Shown: positions 6,351-12,032 of the stretch, piece by piece
Layout: each line of letters opens with the position of its first letter
Position numbering within the stretch: position 1 is the first letter of the stretch
Position numbers and translations under genes: made by a program
Assembly (NCBI GenBank): GCA_030690755.1
Contig: JAUYGA010000049.1
Coordinates: 1 to 13,332 of the forward strand
DNA: 13,332 nt
Source: Nanobdellota archaeon
GTDB taxonomy: Archaea > Nanobdellota > Nanobdellia > Woesearchaeales > JAUYGA01
Direction of reading: 5' to 3'
Notes under the pieces: model-generated
What the model was told of the DNA's origin: nothing
Databases searched by the model: none
Seen by the model: the letters and a program-made list of their open reading frames with translations, nothing else

Positions 6351-7388
6351 TTAAACAACGCATCCTGCAGTAGTTGCTGAACCGCCTTGTGTTCCAAAAC
6401 CAAAGCCTGGCGCAGGATTGCCATATAAACTCATATCAGCATTGCATTCTGCAGGCTTATTATTGTAAGCATTGCAGATTGCTGCAAGAAGGCTTTTGGC
6501 ATCTCTTCCTGAGCGTACTTGTTTGCCATTGATTACCAGCGTTGGCGAACCTTGCACTCCATACTTGTTGTTTTCAAGGTCATAGACTGCAAATGGCGGG
6601 AAGCTTCCTCTCCATCCAGTCTTTTGCGGATTGTTGAATGTTTCAGTCACCTTGAATTTTGTGTCTGTATCTTTTACGCAAGCGCTTATGTCAGAATCAG
6701 TTATTCCGATTGCTGATAATGCTTTTTGAGAATCTCCTGCTTCAAGGAATGCGCTTAAGTATTGCATGTATTTGCTGTTATAATCTTTCTGCACGCAGTA
6801 TTGCCTTAATTCTTCTTGAAGTTCTTTTTCTCCATGCATTGCATAATTTACAAATTTTACTTCAAAATCCATTTTTCCGTCAAGCGCTTTTGCGACAGGA
6901 ATCATTCCTTTTTCAATCTGCGTTCCGTAAGGACAATGCGACATGACAAACAATTCAACTTTTGGCTTGTCAGTTTTTGGAACATTTGTAGGCGCTGATT
7001 CTTCCTGCGCGCTTGCTGCTTGTTTTTGAGGGACTTCATTAAGATTAATCACCTGCGGAAATAATAATGAGCCATCTTTTGTTGCATATGAATTAATCTT
7101 TTGACCATTCACATTTAACTTTAATAAATATAAGTCTCCTGATTTTTCAATGCCATCAAGCTTGGCTGTTGCTTGACCATCCATCAGATTTTCATTGATG
7201 TATTTGATTGTCTTATCCGCCACTGCATTTTCGCTCATGCCTTTGCTTGCTCCAAATGCGAAACCTTTTGTAGCAATTGCTGCTATGAGCAAAACCGCCA
7301 AAACTGCCGTTGATATTTTCCACAAGCTTATTGTTTTGACTCTTATTTTATTTTCATGTTTTACATGTGTCTTTTTTTCATCTTCCAT
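6351..7388 (-). CDS. Membrane-anchored DsbA-like thioredoxin-fold protein (monothiol CPYG)
   Basis: A 345-aa protein: basic cytoplasmic N-terminus, one TM anchor (about 24-45), then an N-terminal module (about 52-118) like a small substrate- or partner-binding domain. A Pro/Ala/Gln-rich linker (119-142) leads to a DsbA/GILT-like domain. The active-site segment is ELFVMSHCPYGTQIEKG (C152), with Gly where a CxxC protein has its second Cys, and the cis-Pro loop is GSPTLVING (P282). Further cysteines are C198, C237, C305, C315 and C343, the last three residues from the end after a Gly/Thr-rich tail. A monothiol mechanism, or pairing of C152 with a distant Cys such as C198, is implied. A strong AGGTGG ribosome site sits 6 nt before the ATG and directly follows the stop of a 26-residue gene. 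Confidence 0.88.
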   Translation of the reverse strand: MEDEKKTHVKHENKIRVKTISLWKISTAVLAVLLIAAIATKGFAFGASKGMSENAVADKTIKYINENLMDGQATAKLDGIEKSGDLYLLKLNVNGQKINSYATKDGSLLFPQVINLNEVPQKQAASAQEESAPTNVPKTDKPKVELFVMSHCPYGTQIEKGMIPVAKALDGKMDFEVKFVNYAMHGEKELQEELRQYCVQKDYNSKYMQYLSAFLEAGDSQKALSAIGITDSDISACVKDTDTKFKVTETFNNPQKTGWRGSFPPFAVYDLENNKYGVQGSPTLVINGKQVRSGRDAKSLLAAICNAYNNKPAECNADMSLYGNPAPGFGFGTQGGSATTAGCVV

Positions 7389-7401
7389 TTTATCCCACCT
7401 C

Positions 7402-7482
7402 TTACCTCAACATCAAATACATCAATACAAGCACGATTTTAACCCCAATAATCCCGAGCACGTACTCAACCTTAAGTTTCAT
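7402..7482 (-). CDS. 26-residue single-TM membrane peptide (new small gene)
   Basis: This short ORF begins MKLKVEYVLGIIG and ends LVLMYLMLR. It has a basic N-terminus, one continuous hydrophobic helix of about 18 residues with a single central Lys, and a terminal Arg. A TATA-like element is centred 26 nt upstream of its ATG, the same leaderless spacing as other genes here. Its stop codon lies 13 nt before the ATG of the DsbA-like gene and directly abuts that gene's ribosome site. This suggests it is the first gene of the thioredoxin operon. Function unknown; small TM peptides often modulate membrane partners. Expression is not proven. Confidence 0.55.
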   Translation of the reverse strand: MKLKVEYVLGIIGVKIVLVLMYLMLR

Positions 7483-7503
7483 AATCAGACAAGAACGCAG
7501 ACG

Positions 7504-7512
7504 ATTTATTAG
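7504..7512 (-). promoter_or_regulatory. TATA-like box of the small-peptide/thioredoxin operon
   Basis: On the minus strand CTAATAAAT, centred about 26 nt before the ATG at 7482. No comparable box lies at that distance before the DsbA-like ATG at 7388, so the operon probably starts at the small gene. Confidence 0.45.
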
Positions 7513-7524
7513 TAACTTAGCCCC

Positions 7525-7580
7525 TAAACCGTTATGCAAAAAGCAGCTAATTCCTGCATATTTTAGCTCTAGACGGTTTA
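7525..7580. repeat. Nested inverted repeat in the DmeF/thioredoxin gap
   Basis: Outer arms TAAACCGT (7525-7532) and ACGGTTTA (7573-7580). Inner arms TATGCA (7533-7538) and TGCATA (7555-7560) abut the left outer arm, and an alternative pairing is AGCTAA (7544-7549) with TTAGCT (7563-7568). It lies between the end of the DmeF gene and the promoter of the next minus-strand operon. It may be a 3'-end RNA structure or a protein site; there is no T-tract to call it a terminator. Confidence 0.45.
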
Positions 7581-7682
7581 TACCCTGAAATTATGAAGTC
7601 TGAGTGCTTAAATAATTGAAACGACACTTCTACCCGCTTAGAATTGCTTTAATTTTTAAGATAACAGAAATGGTCTTATCAT

Positions 7683-8624
7683 TTAATCTTTTACTGGAGT
7701 GTTGCACTCGTTTATTTCTACGGTGATGTGCGCAAGTTCATGAACCTTCTTTAATACTTTCTTATAGTGTTCAATAGAATATTTTCTGGATGTTACGATT
7801 GAAATTATGCAGGTATGTTTTTCATCTGAAACTCTTATTAAATGCAAATCACATATTTTTGAGTCTCCATCAGATTCGATGAGTTCTTTAATTTCATTTG
7901 ATAACCCAGGGAAAGATTCATGGTCTAACAATATTGCAGATGAGTCCTTTAATAATAATATCGACCAACGAGCTATTAAAACAGCACCAACTATACCCAT
8001 GGTTGCATCCAGCCAATTCAGATTAAAGTATTTAGCACCAAGCAAAGCAATTATGGCAAACACTGAAGTCAGTGAATCTGCTACTACATGCAAGTATGCT
8101 GATTTAAAATTTAAATCATCATGGTCATGATTTTCATGATGCTCGTGCGTATGATGAGTATTCGAAGAAGAACCCCTAATAAGTATGAATACACAAATCA
8201 GGTTAACAGCAAGACCAATAACTGCTACAATAATCGCTTCATTATAGCTTATACTCAAAGGATGTATTAAGCGTTCGATTGAAGTGTACACCATCAGCAA
8301 CGCTATCATCCCGAGAATCAAGGCGCTTGAATACGCGCCCAATATTTCGATTTTCCAAGTGCCGAAGGTAAAGCGATTATTTCCCGAATTTTTTCGAGCT
8401 AACACATATGCAACAACTGAGATGCCTAATGCAAACGCATGCGTTCCCATATGCCAACCATCAGCCAACAGAGCCATAGAATTAGTGAGCCATCCAAAAA
8501 GGATTTCAGCAATCATCATCACAAATGTGAGTATAACTACAACAAGCGTCGCTTTTTCTAAATTCTTTTTATCTGCACTAAAGGTGTGCTGATGCTGCCA
8601 TTTTTCCAAGTGGTTTTGATGCAT
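7683..8624 (-). CDS. dmeF: Cation diffusion facilitator, DmeF-type Co/Ni exporter
   Basis: A proton-coupled divalent-metal exporter of 313 aa with six TM segments. The N-terminus MHQNHLEKWQHQHTF is the His-rich lead-in of DmeF proteins. The transport site is formed by ADGWHMGTH in TM2 (D55, H58) and HVVADSLTS in TM5 (H179, D183). FTFGTWKIEILG follows TM2, and a His-rich loop (HHTHEHHENHDHDD, 157-170) precedes TM5. A C-terminal cytoplasmic domain spans about 235-313. I start at ATG 8624: an in-frame TTG lies five codons earlier, but AAAGGT sits just before this ATG and the family starts at MH. The TATA box 26-27 nt upstream makes a leaderless message possible. Metal preference (Co/Ni over Zn) is inferred from DmeF similarity. 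Confidence 0.93.
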   Translation of the reverse strand: MHQNHLEKWQHQHTFSADKKNLEKATLVVVILTFVMMIAEILFGWLTNSMALLADGWHMGTHAFALGISVVAYVLARKNSGNNRFTFGTWKIEILGAYSSALILGMIALLMVYTSIERLIHPLSISYNEAIIVAVIGLAVNLICVFILIRGSSSNTHHTHEHHENHDHDDLNFKSAYLHVVADSLTSVFAIIALLGAKYFNLNWLDATMGIVGAVLIARWSILLLKDSSAILLDHESFPGLSNEIKELIESDGDSKICDLHLIRVSDEKHTCIISIVTSRKYSIEHYKKVLKKVHELAHITVEINECNTPVKD

Positions 8625-8644
8625 AAAATACCTTTCCAAACTTT

Positions 8645-8656
8645 AAATATATAAAT
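8645..8656 (-). promoter_or_regulatory. TATA box of the DmeF gene
   Basis: Minus strand TTTATATATTT, centred 26-27 nt before the ATG at 8624. A strong consensus archaeal TATA, immediately beside the MITE-like element that starts about 10 nt further upstream. Confidence 0.65.
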
Positions 8657-8661
8657 TTACT

Positions 8662-8812
8662 CATCATATGTATGTGCATAGCATCCTAAGGTCAAAATTC
8701 ATTAATCAAAAATCAGCGACGAGCGTTGTGAGGGGTTGCTCCCTACGGGAACACAGCTCCTTCCAACTCCACGTCGAGAATTTTGAAGATGCTATGCACA
8801 TACCATCATATG
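8662..8812. mobile_element. MITE-like fold-back element with 9-bp direct repeats
   Basis: CATCATATG occurs as a direct repeat at 8662-8670 and 8804-8812. Inside it are 15-bp perfect terminal inverted repeats TATGTGCATAGCATC (8671-8685) and its complement (8788-8802), extended by a second perfect 9-bp pair TCAAAATTC (8692-8700) / GAATTTTGA (8778-8786). Looser complementarity continues inward (CGACG at 8717 with CGTCG at 8772) towards an apical TCCC-TAC-GGGA. The element proper is about 133 bp, more GC-rich than its surroundings, and has no credible gene. The layout is that of a non-autonomous transposable element with a target duplication. No transposase is in the window, and CATATG being palindromic slightly weakens the direct-repeat argument. 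Confidence 0.6.
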
Positions 8813-8817
8813 CTGTA

Positions 8818-8909
8818 TTGAAAACCTTCGCTTCGCTCAACCGTACGCTGCATGCAGTTTTCAGCGCGCAGCGTACGCCCCTCGCGACGCACTCACCTGT
8901 TGTTTTCAA
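8818..8909. repeat. Second GC-rich palindromic module
   Basis: Outer arms TTGAAAAC (8818-8825) and GTTTTCAA (8902-8909). An inner perfect 10-bp inverted repeat CGTACGCTGC (8842-8851) / GCAGCGTACG (8868-8877) has a 16-nt loop. It also has a CTTCGCTTCGCTC iteration on the left and CGCGACGC on the right. Its composition is clearly unlike the AT-rich flanks. It begins 6 nt after the direct repeat of the MITE-like element, so it could be a second insertion or part of a composite. The open frames across it have atypical composition and no ribosome sites. Confidence 0.5.
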
Positions 8910-8962
8910 AGCATTTTGACTTTATGCCAATGGAATTTTCAATCCGCTCATTTTGCGAAATT

Positions 8963-8971
8963 CTTATATAC
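8963..8971 (+). promoter_or_regulatory. TATA box of the four-TM protein gene
   Basis: CTTATATAC is centred about 42 nt before the ATG at 9009, predicting a 5' leader of about 16 nt that contains the ribosome site GAGGTGG. This gene is therefore predicted to have a short leader, unlike most in the window. Confidence 0.55.
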
Positions 8972-9008
8972 CTAAAATGACTTAACTAACATAAAGAGGT
9001 GGTTTTAT

Positions 9009-9425
9009 ATGAAAAAAATAATTATTCCAGGAGTCATAGCTGGAGTGGCTATGTTAGTTCTAGGATTAGTTCTTAGCCAGCTGCTGAATCTGGCAATTCC
9101 GTCTTTGGCAGCCGAATACCAAAATGCCAATCTGTTCAGAGCATGGACAGATCCGCTGATGATGATATACTTTGCGTATCCAATCATTCTCGGCATAATT
9201 CTTGCAGGCGCATGGCACTTGACAAAAGGGCTGATAAAAGTCAAAGGCGCATGGAAAAAGGGGCTGCATTTCGGTCTTGCGCTTTGGATCATTTCAAATA
9301 TTCCAGGGATGATAATAACCTACAGCAGCTTTAAGGTATCATTGCTGATGGTTCTTTCATGGAGCCTAGTTGGCCTGTTGCAAGGAATCTGCGCAGGAAC
9401 AATTTTTGCAAAGATGAATAAATGA
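9009..9425 (+). CDS. Four-TM integral membrane protein, conserved hypothetical
   Basis: A 138-aa hydrophobic protein with TM segments at about 5-31, 47-68, 85-105 and 109-134. Conserved-looking signatures are PSLAAEYQNANLFRAWTDP between TM1 and TM2, YFAYPIILGIILA in TM2, IPGMIITYSS ending TM3, and SWSLVGLLQG in TM4. I recall similar small archaeal membrane proteins but know no function. No catalytic or metal motif is visible. It has a strong ribosome site (GAGGTGG, spacing about 6), its own TATA box and a downstream T-tract, so it is monocistronic. It is convergent with endonuclease V. Confidence 0.85.
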   Translation: MKKIIIPGVIAGVAMLVLGLVLSQLLNLAIPSLAAEYQNANLFRAWTDPLMMIYFAYPIILGIILAGAWHLTKGLIKVKGAWKKGLHFGLALWIISNIPGMIITYSSFKVSLLMVLSWSLVGLLQGICAGTIFAKMNK

Positions 9426-9439
9426 TTCCATAGAGCAGA

Positions 9440-9466
9440 TTTTTTTCTTATTCTTTTTTATTTTTC
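9440..9466 (+). terminator. T-rich terminator of the four-TM protein gene
   Basis: Three T-tracts in succession (T8, T6, T5) starting 15 nt after the stop codon and running into the Lys-rich 3' end of the convergent gene. This is a typical archaeal terminator. Confidence 0.55.
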
Positions 9467-10242
9467 TGCCTTATCTCATCTCTTCTTGCCTTGGAAAGCT
9501 TTTGAGCAACATGAAGCGGCTCTGGCATCTTGTGCGGAAGCCTTATGCATTTCTGGACAATATCCAATGCGACATTTGTGGTTATATGCCCGCCGGATGA
9601 TATGAATAATGGCTTGGCATGCTCTTTTGTCCTGACAATCTCTCCTCTTGCAATATCTCCGATATAGATTTTATTCTCCTTGATGTAGCCTGACAATAAT
9701 TTTTTTGCAACTCCAATAACTGGAATCTTTAAGCTTACAGAAATATAACATGCAAGACCTGCTTTTAATGGATGAAGTATACCATGACCTTCTACCATCA
9801 GCACATCAGGCTTTATCTTAAGCATTTCATATGTTTTCAGAATAACAGGACCATCCCTGAATGCAAGAAAAGTCGGAACATAAGGCATTGGAGCCTTCAT
9901 CTCGCAATAAGCCTTGTCGATTATTTCCATGCTGTTCATGTCTAGAACCACCGCTGCGCATATAGCATTGTCCTGTTCATAAGAAATATCAAAACCAGCG
10001 ATTGTCTTTATCTTGTCCTTCTTTATTTTATCTTTAAGAACTACATCCTGAGCAATCTTACGCTGAATCTCCCTCAGCTTGTCAAAGTTTATCCTTCTTG
10101 GAATTTCTTTTATTTCTGAAGATTTTTCAGCATTAACACTAGCGATATCTGCACTAGCAAGACCTAATTTTTCTTCTGAAAAAATCGGCTCTTTTTCTTT
10201 TTCACTTATTTCTTCTTTTTTGTTCTGTTTTATTTCATCCAT
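9448..10242 (-). CDS. nfi: Endonuclease V homologue with altered active site
   Basis: Endonuclease V cleaves DNA (or RNA) one nucleotide 3' of deoxyinosine/inosine. Family landmarks are present: IAGFDISY (D85), PYVPTFLAFRDGP (118-132), VEGHGILHPLKAG (150-162), IGVAKKLL (176-183, K180), PLFISSGGHIT (211-221) and PEPLHVAQKLS near the end. At the catalytic carboxylates the usual FRE (E89 in E. coli and T. maritima) is FRD (D130), and the usual VDG (D110) is VEG (E151). Their 21-residue spacing is conserved. The usual GHR is GGH, shifting the His by one. A lysine/glutamate-rich extension of about 48 residues precedes the domain, making it longer (264 aa) than the usual 210-225. AGGTC lies before the ATG. 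Family is clear; full activity is not certain. Confidence 0.93.
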   Translation of the reverse strand: MDEIKQNKKEEISEKEKEPIFSEEKLGLASADIASVNAEKSSEIKEIPRRINFDKLREIQRKIAQDVVLKDKIKKDKIKTIAGFDISYEQDNAICAAVVLDMNSMEIIDKAYCEMKAPMPYVPTFLAFRDGPVILKTYEMLKIKPDVLMVEGHGILHPLKAGLACYISVSLKIPVIGVAKKLLSGYIKENKIYIGDIARGEIVRTKEHAKPLFISSGGHITTNVALDIVQKCIRLPHKMPEPLHVAQKLSKARRDEIRQKNKKE

Positions 10243-10374
10243 TTTGACCTTAAATGAACTAAAAAGGGAATATTCTTCTTTTTGATTTTTTTGTTATGCT
10301 GATCATATTTATTTTTTTATTACACTGATTTTTCCGATTATGTTGACTTTTTGATTATTATCATCCTTTGCTTT
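10243..10374. other. T-rich spacer (plus strand) between two minus-strand genes
   Basis: About 130 bases of very T-rich plus strand (A-rich in the direction of the flanking genes). It presumably holds the endonuclease V promoter, but no TATA box stands out above the A/T background, and there is no stem or T-tract on the minus strand to mark the end of the hydrolase transcript. Confidence 0.4.
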
Positions 10375-11568
10375 TTATTTTTCTCCATTAAAATAAGGCC
10401 TCATGACCGCAGGTATGAATTCGCTTATCTCTTTCTGCTGGAGAAAAATGCTTTTATGACCTACAGGAAACCACATGCAGTTGCTGTCAGGTATCTGGAA
10501 TTTATTCTTTAATTCCTCTCCGTATTTTATCGGGACTATAGTGTCATATAATGCAAAAACAGGATAGGTATCTGTTACAGGAATTTTTATTTTAATATTG
10601 CCTGGGTCGTATCCAAACATCAAAGCCTTATTGTCCTCTGTGAGAAGCTTGCGAAATACCTTGAAAAGCACGCTTTCATCAACAATTCCTGAAATATTGC
10701 TCCCGCCGATTATCGGAACAGAAACATCAAATCCTTTGAAAATATCTCCAGGCGATTGATTGGATTCATTGTATTCCTTTATCTTGAGATGAGTATATTC
10801 TGCGCCCAAAACAGCGCCAAGGCTTACGCCAATTATCCCATTGTGTTTATAATCGAGGCAGTTTATTACAGTGAAAAGATCTAAAGCAGCCTGAGGAAAA
10901 CCGACATTTCTTTTCATATCAGAATTTATCATCAGAGCGCCATTAAGGGAACCTTTTGGATTTCGCTGCATATGAAAGGGCATTGGAAAATATAAGACCG
11001 CGACTCCTTTCTCTATCAATTTTTTAGTCATCTCCTCATGGAAAAAGTGGCTTGGCTCGCGATAGCCGTTGCAGGAAACTACTAGAGATTCTACCTTTTC
11101 AGAATTAGCCCTTTTAGGGACAATCATTTTGGCAGAAACTTTGTCATTCATTTCCCAGCCGCTTTTTAGAACACTGTTCCATTCAACAATCATAGTATCA
11201 TAAAGTTTTCCTGATTTTTCCAAGTGAAGCCTGAAGTCAACTTTTTCTGGGTCAAATGTTTGTTTGAAGAAATTGACAGGGGCTCTCATAACCTCATACT
11301 GGTCAAATTTATCCGGCCTTATCTTGTTCTTGTCTGCATATTTGTTAAGGGCAAGTATGTTTGCCAGATAAGCAACACTGTCTAGTACGACGCCGCTTTT
11401 GTCAAGCTTTTTGAAAGCATCTTCTCTATATTGAGATGATCGGCCATATGCATCTGCAAGGTCCCAAATATGTTTTCTGACAAAGGCATCAAGGTCATTA
11501 AGAGCGCTTTCAAATGCATCTTCAAGCGTGTTTCCGAGAAGATTTCTTAGTCTGTTTTCTAAAGCCAT
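10375..11568 (-). CDS. Alpha/beta-hydrolase fold protein
   Basis: A 397-aa protein. The first ~155 residues are helical with no recognised motif. The hydrolase core begins at the strand SLVVSCNGY (161-169), and the nucleophile elbow is GVSLG (247-251, S249). A likely acid is D342 in FALYDTIVPI, and the catalytic His is H371 in FPVGHKSIF, all in canonical order. The CNGYREPSHFF segment probably forms the oxyanion loop, and VLYFPMPFHMQRNP (191-204) recalls the FP.PFH.R region of ABHD18-like or esterase-like proteins. No signal peptide or TM segment; cytoplasmic. It may be an esterase, lipase or thioesterase; substrate unknown. The TATA box is 29 nt upstream (near leaderless) and a 15-bp palindrome lies just beyond it, suggesting regulation. 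It is the only gene of its transcript as far as can be seen. Confidence 0.85.
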   Translation of the reverse strand: MALENRLRNLLGNTLEDAFESALNDLDAFVRKHIWDLADAYGRSSQYREDAFKKLDKSGVVLDSVAYLANILALNKYADKNKIRPDKFDQYEVMRAPVNFFKQTFDPEKVDFRLHLEKSGKLYDTMIVEWNSVLKSGWEMNDKVSAKMIVPKRANSEKVESLVVSCNGYREPSHFFHEEMTKKLIEKGVAVLYFPMPFHMQRNPKGSLNGALMINSDMKRNVGFPQAALDLFTVINCLDYKHNGIIGVSLGAVLGAEYTHLKIKEYNESNQSPGDIFKGFDVSVPIIGGSNISGIVDESVLFKVFRKLLTEDNKALMFGYDPGNIKIKIPVTDTYPVFALYDTIVPIKYGEELKNKFQIPDSNCMWFPVGHKSIFLQQKEISEFIPAVMRPYFNGEK

Positions 11569-11591
11569 GGTTTAAAAGAGAACTGCAAGGG

Positions 11592-11603
11592 GATTTATAA
11601 ATG
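11592..11603 (-). promoter_or_regulatory. TATA box of the hydrolase gene
   Basis: On the minus strand CATTTATAAATC, centred about 29 nt before the ATG at 11568, giving a leader of only a few nucleotides. Confidence 0.6.
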
Positions 11604-11616
11604 TTTCTAATTTAAC

Positions 11617-11631
11617 AACTACTAAGTAGTT
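11617..11631. promoter_or_regulatory. 15-bp palindrome upstream of the hydrolase promoter
   Basis: AACTACT-A-AGTAGTT is a perfect 7-1-7 inverted repeat, beginning about 14 bp upstream of the hydrolase TATA/BRE. A related half-site pattern (AAGTA, two differing bases, then TAAAAA) recurs at 11741 beside the divergent TATA box. It may be an operator for one or both promoters. Confidence 0.4.
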
Positions 11632-11678
11632 AAAAAACTTATAGAAAATCTATAATGACCTGCTAAGAAGCCTGTTTT

Positions 11679-11736
11679 TGGGCCTTTTAAACCCTTGTTT
11701 TTGGTGCTTATGGGCCTTTATCACGCTCTTTATCAC
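11679..11736. repeat. Short direct repeats in the divergent spacer
   Basis: TGGGCCTTT occurs at 11679-11687 and 11711-11719 (32-bp period). TTTATCAC occurs at 11717-11724 and 11729-11736 (12-bp period, close to one helical turn). They sit between the two divergent promoters and could be regulator half-sites. No ORF of note covers them. Confidence 0.35.
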
Positions 11737-11756
11737 TAGCAAGTAACTAAAAACAA

Positions 11757-11770
11757 AACATTTATATATA
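11757..11770 (+). promoter_or_regulatory. TATA box of the structured leader / cassette operon
   Basis: ACATTTATATATA, a strong TATA on the plus strand centred near 11766, predicts transcription from about 11792, exactly where the first hairpin begins. Inverted TAACT (11744-11748) and AGTTA (11771-11775) flank it symmetrically. Confidence 0.6.
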
Positions 11771-11791
11771 AGTTATTACTACCACCATTTA

Positions 11792-11980
11792 TATTATTAC
11801 TATTATCAAATAGTAATAAAGTAATGGTTATGGCTGAGATGGATGGAATAATTCTTATTCAGTCCCCTCAAGAAAACCCCTCCATCTGAGTGCCTTTCCA
11901 TAACTGACAAAAATAACAAAGGCTCCGAAGAAAGAGCTTCAAAGAAAGACAAATCTCAAAGGTGTGATGACCGAGATTCA
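11792..11980 (+). ncRNA. Candidate structured leader RNA or ncRNA (five hairpins)
   Basis: Five consecutive stems can form. H1: an 11-bp perfect stem TTATTACTATT / AATAGTAATAA with an ATCA loop (11794-11819). H2: outer 8 bp GGTTATGG / CCATAACT (11826-11833 with 11898-11905, one G-U) plus inner 7 bp AGATGGA / TCCATCT (11837-11843 with 11881-11887). H3, inside H2: GAATAA-TTC-TTATTC (11846-11860). H4: AGGCTC / GAGCTT (11920-11939, one G-U). H5: AATCTC / GAGATT closed again by GGT / ACC (11952-11978). The set starts at the predicted transcription start and ends about 55 nt before the ATG at 12033. It matches no RNA family I know (not tRNA, SRP, RNase P, C/D or H/ACA). A leader with a sensing role or a stand-alone RNA are both possible. 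Pairing is seen by eye, not computed. Confidence 0.45.
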
Positions 11981-12032
11981 TAATGTTTAGAAAATAAGTT
12001 CTAGACTTAAAGCGACTGCAGCAAGGTGCACC

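Noticed and set aside
7195..7512. 105-codon plus-strand frame opposite the thioredoxin gene start
   Set aside because: Antisense shadow of the DsbA-like gene and its small upstream gene; no promoter or ribosome site on that strand.
8625..8639. Upstream TTG start for DmeF
   Set aside because: Family starts at MH..H; AAAGGT precedes ATG 8624; the TATA box would be too close to the TTG.
8668..8919. Open frames on both strands across the GC-rich patch (83 codons plus, 67 codons minus)
   Set aside because: They arise from inverted repeats and altered composition; no ribosome sites, no domain, and they cross the boundary of the MITE-like element.
11679..11736. Short repeats as a CRISPR array
   Set aside because: Only two copies of 8-9 bp each with unequal spacing; no cas genes.
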